From NCBI GenBank assembly GCA_003228915.1, contig QIGL01000099.1, positions 1 through 58,757 on the forward strand: 58,757 nucleotides of DNA, in the 5' to 3' direction. This DNA is from Acidiferrobacteraceae bacterium (GTDB lineage: Bacteria > Pseudomonadota > Gammaproteobacteria > Acidiferrobacterales > SZUA-150). Positions 9,709-20,011 of the stretch are shown piece after piece. The number at the start of each line of letters is the position of its first letter. Position 1 is the first letter of the stretch. The position numbers were made by a program, and so were the translations under genes. The notes beneath the pieces are model-generated. The model was not told the DNA's origin. It searched no databases and saw only the letters and a program-made list of their open reading frames with translations.

Positions 9709-12270
9709 CTAGTTGGTCACCTCAACCAGCGAACCAATTGAAACCCAGGCATCTCCGGAACCATGCTGGCCTTCTCGATTCCAGCCCCAGCAATACAATT
9801 CGTTGCTGGTAACCCCGCAAGTGTGATAATCACTGGGGGCAGTCTTCCAATTACGCCCCGAATCAACAACTGTGAACCGCCATCTATCAACAAAATCACC
9901 AACTCCTAACTGGCCGTACTGATTGTTCCCGGTGCAATATAGAGAATTAGAAAACCCCGCACAACTTGTATTGCTGGAAGCAGATGGTGCGTACCAGAAA
10001 TCGCGAGATCTGCCAATATTGGTAAAATTATTGGCCACATAGAGATCGCCATTAATGTCTACCAAGCCAAGTTGTCCTGAAGTATTGGTACCTATTCCTT
10101 TAAATATGCTGTCATTGTCGTAACCAATAATATGCGTACCAACAGCAAAACTGCTGAATGTACCTGACCAAACTTGTCCCGGAGTCGTTCTACCAAAACC
10201 ATTCGGCGCATAAGTAGTATTACTGCCCCAACAATACAATCCACCGTTACGTGCACAAGTCGCCCATGTTCCAGCCGTAACCTTGTCAAAAAGGGTCGTG
10301 CCGCCCACTCTTACTGGTGTTAATACATTAGGGGCAGCAAAACCTGAGCCCCCGTTGCCTACCTGGGCAAATAAATTACTGCCCCAACAATACAAGGCGC
10401 CACCACTACGAATAGCGCAGGTATGGCTATTCCCGGCAGTAACTTCTGTCCAGTTGGTAAAACCATTGGCTTCCTGAGTTGGCGCGTTAGCATTGGTTGT
10501 ACTGTTAATCCCAAGTGCCCCGGAAATATTGTCACCCCAACAATACAATGCACCACTACGAATGGCACAAGTATGGTTCCGACCAACGGCAATATCAGCC
10601 CAATCTGTGTTGGCGGTGACTTGTTTGAAATCCTGGCTGTGATTGTTATTACCGGTACCGAGCTGGCCATAACTATTATTGCCAGCACACCATAAGGTGC
10701 CATCGGTTTTGGTTGCGCAGGTATGGAATATGCCGGTCTCTACCTTGCGCCAGTCATTGGCAATGCCAACCCGGGTGGGGACATTCTTGATTGGCGTATT
10801 GGTACCGTTACCAATTTGGCCAACATCATTTCGGCCCCAACAATAAACTTTTTTATCAGTTTTGGTAACACAGGTATGATTTACACCCATGGCAATCAGG
10901 TTGCCCCAGTCGGTTTGACCAACCCCGCCAATCAACGTGGGAATAGCAACATCACCGGTCACACCTTCGCCAAGCTGGCTGTTGGAATTAAAGCCCCAAC
11001 AAAATAATTCACCCGTAGTTTTACTGGCGCAGGTATGTTTGTACCCGGCTATCACAGTGGCCCAGTCACTGCCGCTACCAACCGGTATGGGTGTGCCTTC
11101 GCCAGTTGTAATCATTGCATTGCCTACCTGGCCATGCTCATTCCAGCCCCAACAAGACAAGCTTGAGCCAGTACCAGCACCACGCAACCCACACACATGG
11201 CTGTAACCCATGGTCACCCGGGTCCAGTCGCTGGCACCGGTAATTTCTTGTGTGGGCAGAGCAATAGATCCGCCAATGACGCCATTGCCCAACTGGCCTT
11301 TACCGTTGCCACCCCAACAAAATATCTGCGACAAGTCATTAAGTGCGCAAAAACTGTCACCGCCTGCTGTCACTTCAGCCCAGTTGGATAATGCCCCCTG
11401 GACAACGGGCGTGGCGCCTTCATTGCCACCCCAGCAGAAAATAAAACCGCTGGATTTAATTCCACAAGTACGGTTGACGCCAGCTGACACATCAATCCAG
11501 TCGGCAGCAGCATCAACTTGTGTAGGTGTAACGACATAACCCTGGGGATTGGCAGTGCTGATTGTTGCCGGATCAACTTTAGTTGGATCGCTTGAATCGG
11601 CAGCTGCATTACGCCAGTTATTACCCCAACAATACAGGGTGCCGCCGGTTCGGCGCGCACAGGCATGACTGGCGAGGACAGATATATCAACCCAATCTGT
11701 GAACTGGTTAACTTCCTGTACTGGGCTATAACGATCGGTAGTGCTGCCATCGCCTAATTGGCCAGAGCTGTTTGCGCCCCAACACCAGATAGTCCCGTTG
11801 CCACGCAAGGCACAGGTAAAATCAGTGCCACCCACCAGCATCACAGCCTGGGGGAAAGGATTGGCCACAAACTGGTTTGAGACATTACTTTCCTGACCGC
11901 CAATAGTGACGGTAACCACATAGTTATAGGTAGTCGTGTTATTCAGACCCTGATCCACATAAGACACCATGGCTGCGCCCGGGGCCGGGAATCCTGAAAC
12001 CAGGGTCGAGCTTTTACTAGCTGGACCACTGGTAGAAACATAAACTTTATAATCCTCTGCGTCCGTCAAATTTGACCAGGACAGGACGGCGCTACTGTCA
12101 GCTGATGTACCACTCAAGACTGGCCCATCTGGTAAGGGGTCAGGAGGTGCTGCTGGCAAACCACCACCGCTACTACTCCCGCCACATCCCGACAGGGTTG
12201 CTGCAGTAAGAGCGATTAATAGAAAAAATTTTACAGTCAAGACAGGCGTTAAAAAAATACGTCGGATCAT
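9709..12270 (-). CDS. RCC1-repeat surface lipoprotein with fibronectin type III domain
   Basis: An 853-residue protein. A signal peptide ends in the lipobox LSGC (Cys29), followed by a Gly/Ser/Pro tether. Residues about 47-138 form a fibronectin type III domain. The rest consists of RCC1/BLIP-II type repeats of about 50 residues, each with a CxxxxxGxxxCWGxN-like core, giving a predicted beta-propeller or solenoid. The regular Cys pairs suggest disulfides in an exported protein. Such proteins are common in marine gammaproteobacteria and are usually uncharacterised. It is probably anchored to the outer membrane. Monocistronic; binding partner unknown. Confidence 0.85.
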   Translation of the reverse strand: MIRRIFLTPVLTVKFFLLIALTAATLSGCGGSSSGGGLPAAPPDPLPDGPVLSGTSADSSAVLSWSNLTDAEDYKVYVSTSGPASKSSTLVSGFPAPGAAMVSYVDQGLNNTTTYNYVVTVTIGGQESNVSNQFVANPFPQAVMLVGGTDFTCALRGNGTIWCWGANSSGQLGDGSTTDRYSPVQEVNQFTDWVDISVLASHACARRTGGTLYCWGNNWRNAAADSSDPTKVDPATISTANPQGYVVTPTQVDAAADWIDVSAGVNRTCGIKSSGFIFCWGGNEGATPVVQGALSNWAEVTAGGDSFCALNDLSQIFCWGGNGKGQLGNGVIGGSIALPTQEITGASDWTRVTMGYSHVCGLRGAGTGSSLSCWGWNEHGQVGNAMITTGEGTPIPVGSGSDWATVIAGYKHTCASKTTGELFCWGFNSNSQLGEGVTGDVAIPTLIGGVGQTDWGNLIAMGVNHTCVTKTDKKVYCWGRNDVGQIGNGTNTPIKNVPTRVGIANDWRKVETGIFHTCATKTDGTLWCAGNNSYGQLGTGNNNHSQDFKQVTANTDWADIAVGRNHTCAIRSGALYCWGDNISGALGINSTTNANAPTQEANGFTNWTEVTAGNSHTCAIRSGGALYCWGSNLFAQVGNGGSGFAAPNVLTPVRVGGTTLFDKVTAGTWATCARNGGLYCWGSNTTYAPNGFGRTTPGQVWSGTFSSFAVGTHIIGYDNDSIFKGIGTNTSGQLGLVDINGDLYVANNFTNIGRSRDFWYAPSASSNTSCAGFSNSLYCTGNNQYGQLGVGDFVDRWRFTVVDSGRNWKTAPSDYHTCGVTSNELYCWGWNREGQHGSGDAWVSIGSLVEVTN

Positions 12271-12739
12271 CAGTTACAGCTCCTTATTTATTCTTAAATA
12301 TATTTCTTGTTCGTTGCAATCATGGTGTCCTGATGCAGAACCAGGGCTTTATTCCGGGGCGGGATAATATAGTGGTTGGCCAAATGAGGCCAGCAAGAAT
12401 GACAAAACGCATTAAATTAGGAACAACCCGGGCTGTCTGATTGTATTGAAATAATAGGGTTTTGTGGGGCAAATACTTGAATCAACGTTCGTCGGATTAT
12501 AACTACCGTTCCTCTGTATAAAACCCTGATTAAATAAAAATAGTTTTATATCAAAGTGCTGCCTGTTTTTTCTTATGCATTTCCTTAACCCGTGGAAATT
12601 GGCAACGCCTTAACCAGCCTTCACTACCTGGCCATCCTTATCTTGCTCAAGCGTGGGATCTATTACAGCAATATGCGGGAGACGAACTTGCAGAACCAGA
12701 ATCGTTTTCATCCTGGTCCTGCGGTTGCCAATAATATGA
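12271..12739. other. Intergenic region containing a decayed gatB tail
   Basis: About 470 bp without an intact gene. The only recognisable content is the gatB-like remnant listed separately (12561-12634). The segment upstream of the RCC1 gene presumably holds its promoter, but no clear -35/-10 pair is visible. Confidence 0.5.
12561..12634 (-). pseudogene. Decayed fragment resembling the 3' end of gatB
   Basis: Two blocks align with the 3' end of the intact gatB, at the same spacing to within one base: a 29-base block starting GCCTGTTTTTTCTTATGC (3 mismatches to the gatB copy from about 14532) and the 19-base AGCCTTCACTACCTGGCCA (2 mismatches). Read on the minus strand, a frame gives KEMHKKKQAAL, against [11 protein letters not shown] in GatB. 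A stop codon and an indel break the frame. Either a short duplication that has decayed, or the remains of a second gatB. Confidence 0.55.
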
Positions 12740-13312
12740 CTATTTCATATTCATACCTTTCATGTCGCCCTTACCGCCCATACTTCCCATGCCATTCATG
12801 CTGCCCATGCTTTGCATGTTTTTTGTCATGGCATTGAGTTTTTTCTTCTGCTCGGCACTAAGTGACCTAAAGAATTTTTTACCCGTTTTTGCTGTCGCAC
12901 TTATTTTTTTAGCATGTTGTTGCATAAAATTCATGCGCTCCTCGAAACTCATTTTGGACATCACACCCATCATGCCCATATTACCGCCCATGCCTTGCTG
13001 ACCCTGCATGCCCTTTTTACCCTGCATATTATTCATCTGTCCACCGTGCATGTCTTTTGTGCCACTCATATTTTTCATTCCGGCCTGTTTTTGATTCATC
13101 ATGTCCTGCATTAGTATTTTTTTTCGTTTGGCAAATGCATTGAATGCCTTTTCCTGTTTGGCATTAAGCTTTAAATCAGTCTTCATGGTTTGCATGCGTT
13201 TTTCCATCATTTGCGACTGATCACCTTTCATGTCCATGGTATCTTTCGCCTGAATCATGCCGCTAATTAGTAAACTTGCCGCTATAAAACTAACTGGTAT
13301 AATTTTTATCAT
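12740..13312 (-). CDS. Methionine-rich Spy/CpxP-like periplasmic protein
   Basis: A 190-residue protein with a signal peptide cleaved near residue 22 (ISGMIQA-KD). Two LTxxQ-type motifs are visible: LNAKQ early in the mature part and LSAEQ near residue 152. These mark the Spy/CpxP/CnrX-type helical periplasmic family. Between and after them lie Met/Gly/Lys-rich stretches (GMQGQQGMGGNMGMMG; MGSMNGMGSMGG) with more than thirty methionines, resembling periplasmic copper- or silver-binding proteins. Single gene, with no metal exporter nearby. A metal-stress chaperone role is inferred from composition only. Confidence 0.7.
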   Translation of the reverse strand: MIKIIPVSFIAASLLISGMIQAKDTMDMKGDQSQMMEKRMQTMKTDLKLNAKQEKAFNAFAKRKKILMQDMMNQKQAGMKNMSGTKDMHGGQMNNMQGKKGMQGQQGMGGNMGMMGVMSKMSFEERMNFMQQHAKKISATAKTGKKFFRSLSAEQKKKLNAMTKNMQSMGSMNGMGSMGGKGDMKGMNMK

Positions 13313-13467
13313 TTTCGTTTCCTTTCGTTGGTTATTAAATTTTAATACATGAATAAACCTGGTTTAGTTTTTCCGGGTAGTGCCCACTTAATACATTATG
13401 AAAGCATAAGATCGTAATTATTATCTTAATCGATTCGAAACGCTTAAAACATCAAAAACGTTTCAAA

Positions 13468-14403
13468 CTAGCTGGCCTGGGCAATGACAAGAGGATATTG
13501 CCCTTTACTAAAAGATTCAATGCGCACAATTCTGTGTGAAATCTTTTTCCCGCCAAGAATTAGAAAACTTTTAACTAAAGAACGAAGGTACCCTGGATAG
13601 CGACCTAGAGTTTTATTCAAGCGCTGCCATCCATCAACAACTTCGTAAAAATCGTGATAACCGTAACTATTCAAAAGATTGATAACATCCGCATCACTGT
13701 TTTCTGTGGCAGTGTTGTGCTCAAAAATAATGATAGGCTTATTGTCCTTTATTACTTTTTCTGCACCCTTTAACGCAAACCACTCGTGCCCTTCAACATC
13801 TATCTTCATAAGCCCAATATTTTCTTCATTATTGATTATATCATCAAGTTTATCTAACTGAATATCATTACTGCTATCCACCTCCATATTCCTGTCGCCT
13901 GACAATGAAGACCCACCAACATTTCTGAAACTTGTATATAATTGTGCTGTACTTTTTTTATCAGAAAGCCCCAAATTCATCGGGATTATATTATCTACGA
14001 GCCTGGAATTTATCTCCAACACTGAGAACGTACGCGGGTTTGGTTCAAAACTTATACATTTTGAGAAAAAGCTGGCAAAAAAAAGACTATGATTGCCGAT
14101 ATTCGCACCAACATCCAGCACTGTACTGTTGAAAACATTTTTTTTACTCTTCAGCCAATCAAAAATCAGCTCGAGTTGCTTTTTTTCATATAAACCGTGG
14201 GACAGTATTCTATTGCTGACATAATCATCTGCAAAAATTACCATTTGTTTTCTTTCGGAAAAATCGTTAAACAATTTTCTCTTGTTTCTAAAGAATTTCC
14301 TGCCAACTGATGATTGATACTGAAACTTTAACTCCTCGATTAATCCAACTGTCTCTGTTTTTTCAAAAATCACTTGTTCTTTATTTTTCATGTGCACGTT
14401 CAC
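13468..14403 (-). CDS. FkbM family SAM-dependent methyltransferase
   Basis: A 311-residue protein with the SAM-binding motif VLDVGANIGNHSLFF near residues 93-107, the FkbM-type LMKIDVEGHEWFALKGA motif, and a following IIFEHN strand. FkbM enzymes O-methylate sugars or small molecules, often in polysaccharide or glycolipid biosynthesis. No glycan cluster is adjacent, so the substrate is unknown. The start is ambiguous between GTG at 14403 (GGGG upstream) and ATG at 14391. The gene is AT-rich and Lys/Asn-rich compared with gatB next door, which may indicate transfer. Confidence 0.85.
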   Translation of the reverse strand: MNVHMKNKEQVIFEKTETVGLIEELKFQYQSSVGRKFFRNKRKLFNDFSERKQMVIFADDYVSNRILSHGLYEKKQLELIFDWLKSKKNVFNSTVLDVGANIGNHSLFFASFFSKCISFEPNPRTFSVLEINSRLVDNIIPMNLGLSDKKSTAQLYTSFRNVGGSSLSGDRNMEVDSSNDIQLDKLDDIINNEENIGLMKIDVEGHEWFALKGAEKVIKDNKPIIIFEHNTATENSDADVINLLNSYGYHDFYEVVDGWQRLNKTLGRYPGYLRSLVKSFLILGGKKISHRIVRIESFSKGQYPLVIAQAS

Positions 14404-14522
14404 CGCTACCCCATTATAAGATGTGATAGCTCTTTTGTTGTATCACAATAAAATCGCGAGCAGTCATTTTATGAATATAAGAAAATCAGAGTATATGTCG
14501 TAATAAATAATAATTAGCCAGG

Positions 14523-15959
14523 CTAAGCAGAAGCCAGTTTTTTCTTAAGCATTTCGTTAACTTGCCCGGGGTTGGCCTTGCCCTTGCTGGCCTTCATTAC
14601 CTGGCCAACAAAAAACCCGAATACTTTTTCCTGGCCATTTTTGTATTGTTCAACCTGGACGTTATTGGCAGCCAGTACGTCATCGATTATTTTTTCAATG
14701 GCACCAGAATCAGTAATTTGTTTCAGACCTTTTTTATCAATTATCTCGTCCACTGATCCTTCACTGGCCCACATGGCCTCGAATACATCCTTGGCGATTT
14801 TCCCGGAAATGGTTTGGTCCTCGATACGATTCAGCAAGCTTGCCAGTTGCCCGGCACTAACAGGTGACTCGGTAATGTCTTTTGATTCTTTATTGAGAAA
14901 AGCGGACAACTCACCACTAACCCAGTTGGCAGCCAGCTTGGCATTGTCTTTGACATGGCTGCAAACAGATTCGTAATAGTCAGCCAGCGCCCGGGTGCTG
15001 GTGAGGACACCGGCATCATAATTGGTCAGGCCGTATTCCTTAATAAAGCGTGTTCGTTTGGCATCGGGTAATTCCGGTAAGGTCTTGCGCACGGCTTCAA
15101 TGGTTTCATCATCCAGCACCATGGGTGGCAGGTCAGGATCGGGAAAGTACCGATAATCGTTGGCTTCTTCCTTGCTGCGCATTGACCGGGTGGTATCTTT
15201 GACCGAGTCATACAAGCGGGTCTCTTGTACCACTTTACCGCCACTCTCGATTACGTCAATCTGACGTTCAATTTCAATTTCAATTGCCTTTTCGACAAAT
15301 CGAAATGAATTAATATTTTTTAACTCGGCGCGGGTGCCAAACTCTTTCTGACCTTTTGGTCGCACGGAAACATTAGCATCGCAACGAAACGAACCTTCCT
15401 GCATGTTACCGTCACAAATTTCCAGGTAACGTACCAGTTCGTGTACTTTTTTCAGGTAGGCCACGGCTTCTTTTGATGAGCGCATGTCCGGTTCCGACAC
15501 AATTTCCAGTAACGGGGTACCGGCCCGGTTTAAATCAACACCGGTCATGCCCTGGAAATCCTCGTGCAATGATTTACCGGCATCTTCTTCAAGGTGGGCA
15601 CGGGTAATACCAACTACTTTTTCCTTACCATCAATATTGATGACCATCTTGCCCAAACCGACAATAGGTAATTCAAACTGGCTGATTTGGTAACCTTTGG
15701 GTAAATCAGGATAAAAATAATTCTTGCGGGCAAACACGGATCGTTTATTAACTTTGGCGCCAATGGCCAGGCCAAATTTAACCGCCATGCGTGCCGCTTC
15801 CTGGTTCATTACCGGCAACACCCCGGGCAGGGCCAGGTCTACGTTACAGGCCTGGGTATTGGGCTCGGCCCCATAGGCCGTAGAGGCAGAGGAGAATATT
15901 TTACTTTTTGTCTGTAGCTGGGCATGCACTTCCAGGCCAATGACTGTTTCCCATTCCAT
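14523..15959 (-). CDS. gatB: Asp-tRNA(Asn)/Glu-tRNA(Gln) amidotransferase subunit B
   Basis: Full-length GatB, 478 residues. It opens with [20 protein letters not shown] and includes the kinase-like catalytic core ([12 protein letters not shown]-type region [17 protein letters not shown]). The C-terminal GatB/YqeY tail domain ends [11 protein letters not shown]. It phosphorylates the mischarged Glu or Asp on the tRNA, and ammonia from GatA then completes the amidation. gatC and gatA lie immediately upstream on the same strand, but a 223-bp spacer with a long palindromic repeat separates gatA from gatB. Confidence 0.97.
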   Translation of the reverse strand: MEWETVIGLEVHAQLQTKSKIFSSASTAYGAEPNTQACNVDLALPGVLPVMNQEAARMAVKFGLAIGAKVNKRSVFARKNYFYPDLPKGYQISQFELPIVGLGKMVINIDGKEKVVGITRAHLEEDAGKSLHEDFQGMTGVDLNRAGTPLLEIVSEPDMRSSKEAVAYLKKVHELVRYLEICDGNMQEGSFRCDANVSVRPKGQKEFGTRAELKNINSFRFVEKAIEIEIERQIDVIESGGKVVQETRLYDSVKDTTRSMRSKEEANDYRYFPDPDLPPMVLDDETIEAVRKTLPELPDAKRTRFIKEYGLTNYDAGVLTSTRALADYYESVCSHVKDNAKLAANWVSGELSAFLNKESKDITESPVSAGQLASLLNRIEDQTISGKIAKDVFEAMWASEGSVDEIIDKKGLKQITDSGAIEKIIDDVLAANNVQVEQYKNGQEKVFGFFVGQVMKASKGKANPGQVNEMLKKKLASA

Positions 15960-16028
15960 TAATTCAGGTTCCTAAGTTAATATTTAAATCGCCAAGCGTT
16001 CATTTATTCTTAAAAAAACAAAACACTT

Positions 16029-16122
16029 TAGACAGGATTAACAAGATTTACTGGATTAAACCTTCTAGCTGAATCCAGTCTGTAAAGTTAAACAATCCTG
16101 TTAATCCCGTAAATCCCGTCTA
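16029..16122. repeat. Palindromic intergenic repeat between gatA and gatB
   Basis: Two 29-base imperfect inverted arms (16029-16057, starting TAGACAGGATTAACAAG, and 16094-16122, ending AAATCCCGTCTA) around a 36-base centre. The arms belong to the widespread GACAGGATTAACAGGATTTACAGGATT type of bacterial intergenic repeat. T-rich tracts flank both sides, so it may act as an attenuator or terminator between gatA and gatB. Confidence 0.75.
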
Positions 16123-16182
16123 TTTTTTATTACTTGATTACTATTTACCAAGAAAAACCTGATCCTCATCACTCGTCTCTGG

Positions 16183-17643
16183 TTACTCAAATCCCGGCGG
16201 AATTTTCTGATGCCAGTCCGTTACCTGTTGGTACTGGTGGGCCACGTTTAATATCCTGGCCTCATCAAAATACTGGCCAATACAATGCAGGCCGACTGGC
16301 ATGCCGGCCTTGTCAAACCCGGCGGGAATAGACATGCCAGGCAAACCCGCCAGGTTAACCGGGATGGTATAAATATCATTTAAATACATGGCCACCGGGT
16401 CATCGGTTTTATCCCCCATCCTGAATGCGGTGGTGGGGGTAACCGGTCCCATGATGACATCACATTTTTTAAATGCCTCGGTGAAATCATTGGCAATCAA
16501 GCGTCGGAGCTGTTGCGCCTTTAAATAATAGGCATCGTAATAGCCGGCCGACAAGGCATAAGCACCAATCATGATGCGACGCTTGACCTCGGCACCAAAT
16601 CCCTCGGCCCGGGTTTTTTCATACATGTCATCGAGGTTCGTATATTCTTTGGCCCGGTGACCATAACGCACACCATCAAAGCGGGACAGGTTTGACGATG
16701 CCTCAGCCGGTGCCAACACGTAATAACAGGGCACGGCTAAATTACTATTAGGTAAACTAATGGGTACTGTTTCGGCACCAAGTTTTTTATATTCTGCCAG
16801 GGCAACTTCAATAACACTGGCCACTTCATCATCTAACCCCTCACCGAAATATTCTTCCGGTAACCCTATTTTCAGGCCCTTGAGGCTGTCGTTCAAAGTT
16901 GCAACGTAATCTGGTACAGCCTGATCAACAGAGGTGGAGTCACGCTCGTCAAAGCCCGCCATTTCGCCAAGCAACAAGGCCGCATCCTCGGCAGTTTGAG
17001 TCATGATGCCACCCTGGTCGAGGCTGGAAGCAAACGCAATCATGCCGTAACGGGACACGCGACCATAACTGGGCTTGATCCCGGTGATACCGGTTAATGC
17101 GGCGGGTTGGCGAATTGAGCCACCAGTATCAGTACCGGTCGCGGCCGGTGCCAGCCTGGCCGCCACGGCAACGGCCGAACCACCGGAACTGCCACCAGGC
17201 ACCTTATCCTGGTCCCACGGATTTTTAACGACACCATAATAAGAAGTTTCATTACTGGAGCCCATGGCAAATTCATCCATATTGGTTTTGCCCAGAGTGA
17301 CAGATCCTGCGTCTTTAAATTTTTTAATCACAGTGGCATCGTAAGGGGCCACGAAGTTAGCAAGCATATGGGAACCACAGGTGGTCAACAGGCCGTCGGT
17401 GCAAAAAATATCTTTATGGGCAATAGGACAACCCGTGAGCGCACTATTCTTGCCCTTTTTGATTTGAGCGTCAGCCGTTTTTGCCTGGTCCAGTGCAAAC
17501 ACCGAATCAACCGTGATAAACGCGTTTAAATCTTTGAATTTCTCTAAACGATCAAGGTAGGCCTGGGTCAGTTCAACACTGGAAACCTTGCCCGCCTGCA
17601 AGTCTGCGCCCAACTCAGTAATGGTTTTATGGTAATGACTCAC
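16183..17643 (-). CDS. gatA: Asp-tRNA(Asn)/Glu-tRNA(Gln) amidotransferase subunit A
   Basis: Full-length GatA, 486 residues, an amidase-signature enzyme that releases ammonia from glutamine. The catalytic Lys is in CPIAHKDIF (about residue 78); the two serines lie in GGSSGGSA and [12 protein letters not shown]. It starts at GTG (17643), overlapping the gatC stop as GTGA, so the two are translationally coupled. The order gatC-gatA-gatB is the normal one. Confidence 0.97.
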   Translation of the reverse strand: MSHYHKTITELGADLQAGKVSSVELTQAYLDRLEKFKDLNAFITVDSVFALDQAKTADAQIKKGKNSALTGCPIAHKDIFCTDGLLTTCGSHMLANFVAPYDATVIKKFKDAGSVTLGKTNMDEFAMGSSNETSYYGVVKNPWDQDKVPGGSSGGSAVAVAARLAPAATGTDTGGSIRQPAALTGITGIKPSYGRVSRYGMIAFASSLDQGGIMTQTAEDAALLLGEMAGFDERDSTSVDQAVPDYVATLNDSLKGLKIGLPEEYFGEGLDDEVASVIEVALAEYKKLGAETVPISLPNSNLAVPCYYVLAPAEASSNLSRFDGVRYGHRAKEYTNLDDMYEKTRAEGFGAEVKRRIMIGAYALSAGYYDAYYLKAQQLRRLIANDFTEAFKKCDVIMGPVTPTTAFRMGDKTDDPVAMYLNDIYTIPVNLAGLPGMSIPAGFDKAGMPVGLHCIGQYFDEARILNVAHQYQQVTDWHQKIPPGFE

Positions 17644-17927
17644 TCGAGTACTCTCGGGACCAGGTAAAGCCCGGCTTCGGTAGCAGGTGCCACTGCCTGA
17701 AACTGGTCGCGCTGATTTTCCTCTTTGACGACATCTTCCCGTAATCGCAAAGCGGCCTCACTGGGATGGGCCATGGGCTCGACGCCGGCCGTATCAACCG
17801 CGTTCATTTGCTCAATGAGCCCGAGTATCCGGGATAAACTGCCGGCAAAGTCTTTTGACTCTTGCTCTGTTAACGCCAATCGCGCAAGATGCGCTATCTT
17901 TTTTACATCGTCGTTATTTATTAACAT
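17640..17927 (-). CDS. gatC: Asp-tRNA(Asn)/Glu-tRNA(Gln) amidotransferase subunit C
   Basis: A 95-residue GatC, the small subunit that wraps around GatA and holds it to GatB. Visible motifs are [16 protein letters not shown] at the start and LREDVV in the middle, followed by the conserved [21 protein letters not shown]-like tail. The ATG at 17927 is preferred because it matches the usual GatC N-terminus; an upstream TTG at 17951 would add eight residues. Divergent from mreB, with which it shares a promoter region of about 140 bp. Confidence 0.95.
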   Translation of the reverse strand: MLINNDDVKKIAHLARLALTEQESKDFAGSLSRILGLIEQMNAVDTAGVEPMAHPSEAALRLREDVVKEENQRDQFQAVAPATEAGLYLVPRVLE

Positions 17928-18067
17928 GGTGATATCGGGCCTATCTGACAATCGGAGTAACTGTTTCGTATTGGACGGCGCACGTTACCATAATCACACC
18001 AATGGTTGAACCCGCTGACGGGGGTTGCTAGAGTTTGTATTTTCAAGGTTATTATAAGGATAATTAA

Positions 18068-19114
18068 GTGATATTTAGAAGATTTCGTGGCATGTTCTCC
18101 AGCGATCTGGCTATTGATCTGGGCACTGCCAATACCCTGATTTGGGCCCGTGATAAAGGCATTGTACTCGACGAACCCTCCGTGGTTGCCATTCGACAGG
18201 GCCATGGCTCACGCCAAAGTCGCTCAATCCTGGCGGTAGGCGCGGCTGCCAAGCGTATGCTGGGCCGGACACCTGGCAATATTGAAGCTATTCGACCAAT
18301 GAAAGAAGGCGTTATTGCCGACTTCACTGTCACCGGCGAAATGCTCAAGTATTTTATCCGCCGGGTCCATGAAAATCGCCTGTTCCAGCCAAGCCCACGA
18401 ATCGTAATTTGCGTACCGTGCGGATCAACCCAGGTTGAACGCCGGGCCATTCGTGAGTCGGCCATGGCGGCTGGCGCCCGGGAAGTGTATTTAATCGAAG
18501 AACCCATGGCAGCCGCGGTTGGCGCCGAACTGCCCATTGAAGATCCGACCGGTTCCATGGTACTGGACATTGGTGGTGGTACTACTGAAGTCGGGGTAAT
18601 TTCCCTGGGCGGCATTGTTTATTCGGCTTCGCTACGAGTTGCCGGTGATCGCATGGATGAGGCCATTGTCGGTTACGTGCGTCGTAAATATGGCCTGCTG
18701 ATTGGTGAAGCCACCGCGGAAAAAATTAAAAAGAAAATCGCCACGGCTTCAAAAGACAGCGATATAAAAGAAATGGAAATAAAAGGCCGGCATATTGCAG
18801 ATGGTGTGCCCCGCAGCCTGATGTTAAACAGTAAAGAAATTAACGAAGCCTTGCAGGAATGTTTAACTGCTATTGTAAATGCGATTAAAATGGCGTTGGA
18901 AAAAACACCCCCTGAACTGGGTGCAGATATTGCCGAAAAGGGACTGGTAGTAACCGGTGGTGGCGCCTTGTTGCGCGACCTGGACCGGTTGCTGGCCGAT
19001 CAAACCAGCCTGCCGATCATTACCACGGAAGATCCGCTGACCTGTGTCGTGCGTGGTTGTGGCCGGGCACTGGAAGATGCTGAAAAGATGGGTGATGTCT
19101 TTTTGCATGAATAA
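18068..19114 (+). CDS. mreB: Rod shape-determining actin-like protein MreB
   Basis: A 348-residue MreB starting at GTG with TAAGGA about 9 bases upstream. It has the actin-fold nucleotide motifs [12 protein letters not shown] (phosphate 1), [17 protein letters not shown] (phosphate 2) and [13 protein letters not shown] (adenosine). The N-terminal [10 protein letters not shown] is the membrane-binding amphipathic helix typical of gram-negative MreB. It polymerises under the inner membrane and guides the RodA/PBP2 elongasome. First gene of the mreBCD-mrdAB-mltB-rlpA cluster. Confidence 0.98.
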   Translation: MIFRRFRGMFSSDLAIDLGTANTLIWARDKGIVLDEPSVVAIRQGHGSRQSRSILAVGAAAKRMLGRTPGNIEAIRPMKEGVIADFTVTGEMLKYFIRRVHENRLFQPSPRIVICVPCGSTQVERRAIRESAMAAGAREVYLIEEPMAAAVGAELPIEDPTGSMVLDIGGGTTEVGVISLGGIVYSASLRVAGDRMDEAIVGYVRRKYGLLIGEATAEKIKKKIATASKDSDIKEMEIKGRHIADGVPRSLMLNSKEINEALQECLTAIVNAIKMALEKTPPELGADIAEKGLVVTGGGALLRDLDRLLADQTSLPIITTEDPLTCVVRGCGRALEDAEKMGDVFLHE

Positions 19115-19132
19115 ACGACGGTAGCGCGGACC

Positions 19133-20011
19133 ATGCTGCATACCCTGGACAATGCCCTGCCCGTTCGTAAAACTTCCAGTATTACCAAGCTGGTCGTATT
19201 TTTATTTTTATCCACCGCCCTGATGTTACTTGACCATAATGGTCAATACTTGCAGGTTGTTCGCAATGCCCTCTCCGTTATTGTTTACCCGGTTCAGATG
19301 GCTGCAGAAATTCCCGCTGATGTAGCTGAAAGTGTTTCCGGTTTATTTAAGGGTAATGAAACACAGGCAGCAGCATTGGTAAAACTAAAAGCAGAAAGAC
19401 CCCTGTTGTTGGCAAAATTACAAAAATTACAGGCCCTGGAAAAAGAAAATATCCGGCTGCGAAAAATGCTGGAGTCGTCATCCAAGGTAACCGACCGCGC
19501 TGTTGTTGCCGAACTATTACAGGTGCACCCTGATCCTTTCACCAGGAAAATCGTAATCAACCGCGGCAGCAAACACGGTGTCTATATTGGTCAGCCGGTG
19601 ATCGACTCATTTGGCGTGCTTGGCCAGGTAACACGGGTCAACCTGTTAAACAGCACTGTTACCCTGATTACAGACTCAAGTCATGCGATCCCGGTCATGG
19701 TCAATCGTAACGGCTTGCGTACAATTGTTATGGGTACCGGTGCTCAGGATACGGTCAAGATTCCCTTTCTGTCGAGTTCAGTCAACGTTGAAGAAGGAGA
19801 TTTACTGGTCAGCTCCGGCATGGGCAACACGTTTCCAGAAGGTTACCCGGTTGCAACCATTAGCAAAATTACCAGCGATCCAAATGAAGCGTTCCTGGAC
19901 ATCGAGGCCATCCCCCTGGCAAAACTGAATTATAATAAAGAAGTGCTGCTGATTTGGCCGGGCAAACAGCCAGCACCTGCAATCGAGGAGGACCAGGATG
20001 ACGCTGGATAA
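19133..20011 (+). CDS. mreC: Rod shape-determining protein MreC
   Basis: A 292-residue protein: short cytoplasmic N-terminus, one membrane segment (about 19-42), a coiled coil (about 75-110, ending LEKENIRLRKMLESS), then the periplasmic beta-barrel-type MreC domain with GSKHGVYIGQPVID. MreC bridges MreB to PBP2 and RodA and activates PBP2. The gene overlaps mreD by 14 bases. The C-terminal tail is short and acidic. Confidence 0.96.
   Translation: MLHTLDNALPVRKTSSITKLVVFLFLSTALMLLDHNGQYLQVVRNALSVIVYPVQMAAEIPADVAESVSGLFKGNETQAAALVKLKAERPLLLAKLQKLQALEKENIRLRKMLESSSKVTDRAVVAELLQVHPDPFTRKIVINRGSKHGVYIGQPVIDSFGVLGQVTRVNLLNSTVTLITDSSHAIPVMVNRNGLRTIVMGTGAQDTVKIPFLSSSVNVEEGDLLVSSGMGNTFPEGYPVATISKITSDPNEAFLDIEAIPLAKLNYNKEVLLIWPGKQPAPAIEEDQDDAG

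Noticed and set aside
10100-11800. Many long open frames on the plus strand and in other minus frames across the RCC1 gene
   Set aside because: They are shadows of the repetitive 853-codon gene, with low-complexity translations and no signals.
12592-12837. An 81-codon plus-strand open frame
   Set aside because: It runs antisense over the gatB-like remnant and into the Met-rich gene; no ribosome-binding site and a Cys/Pro-rich translation typical of an antisense shadow.
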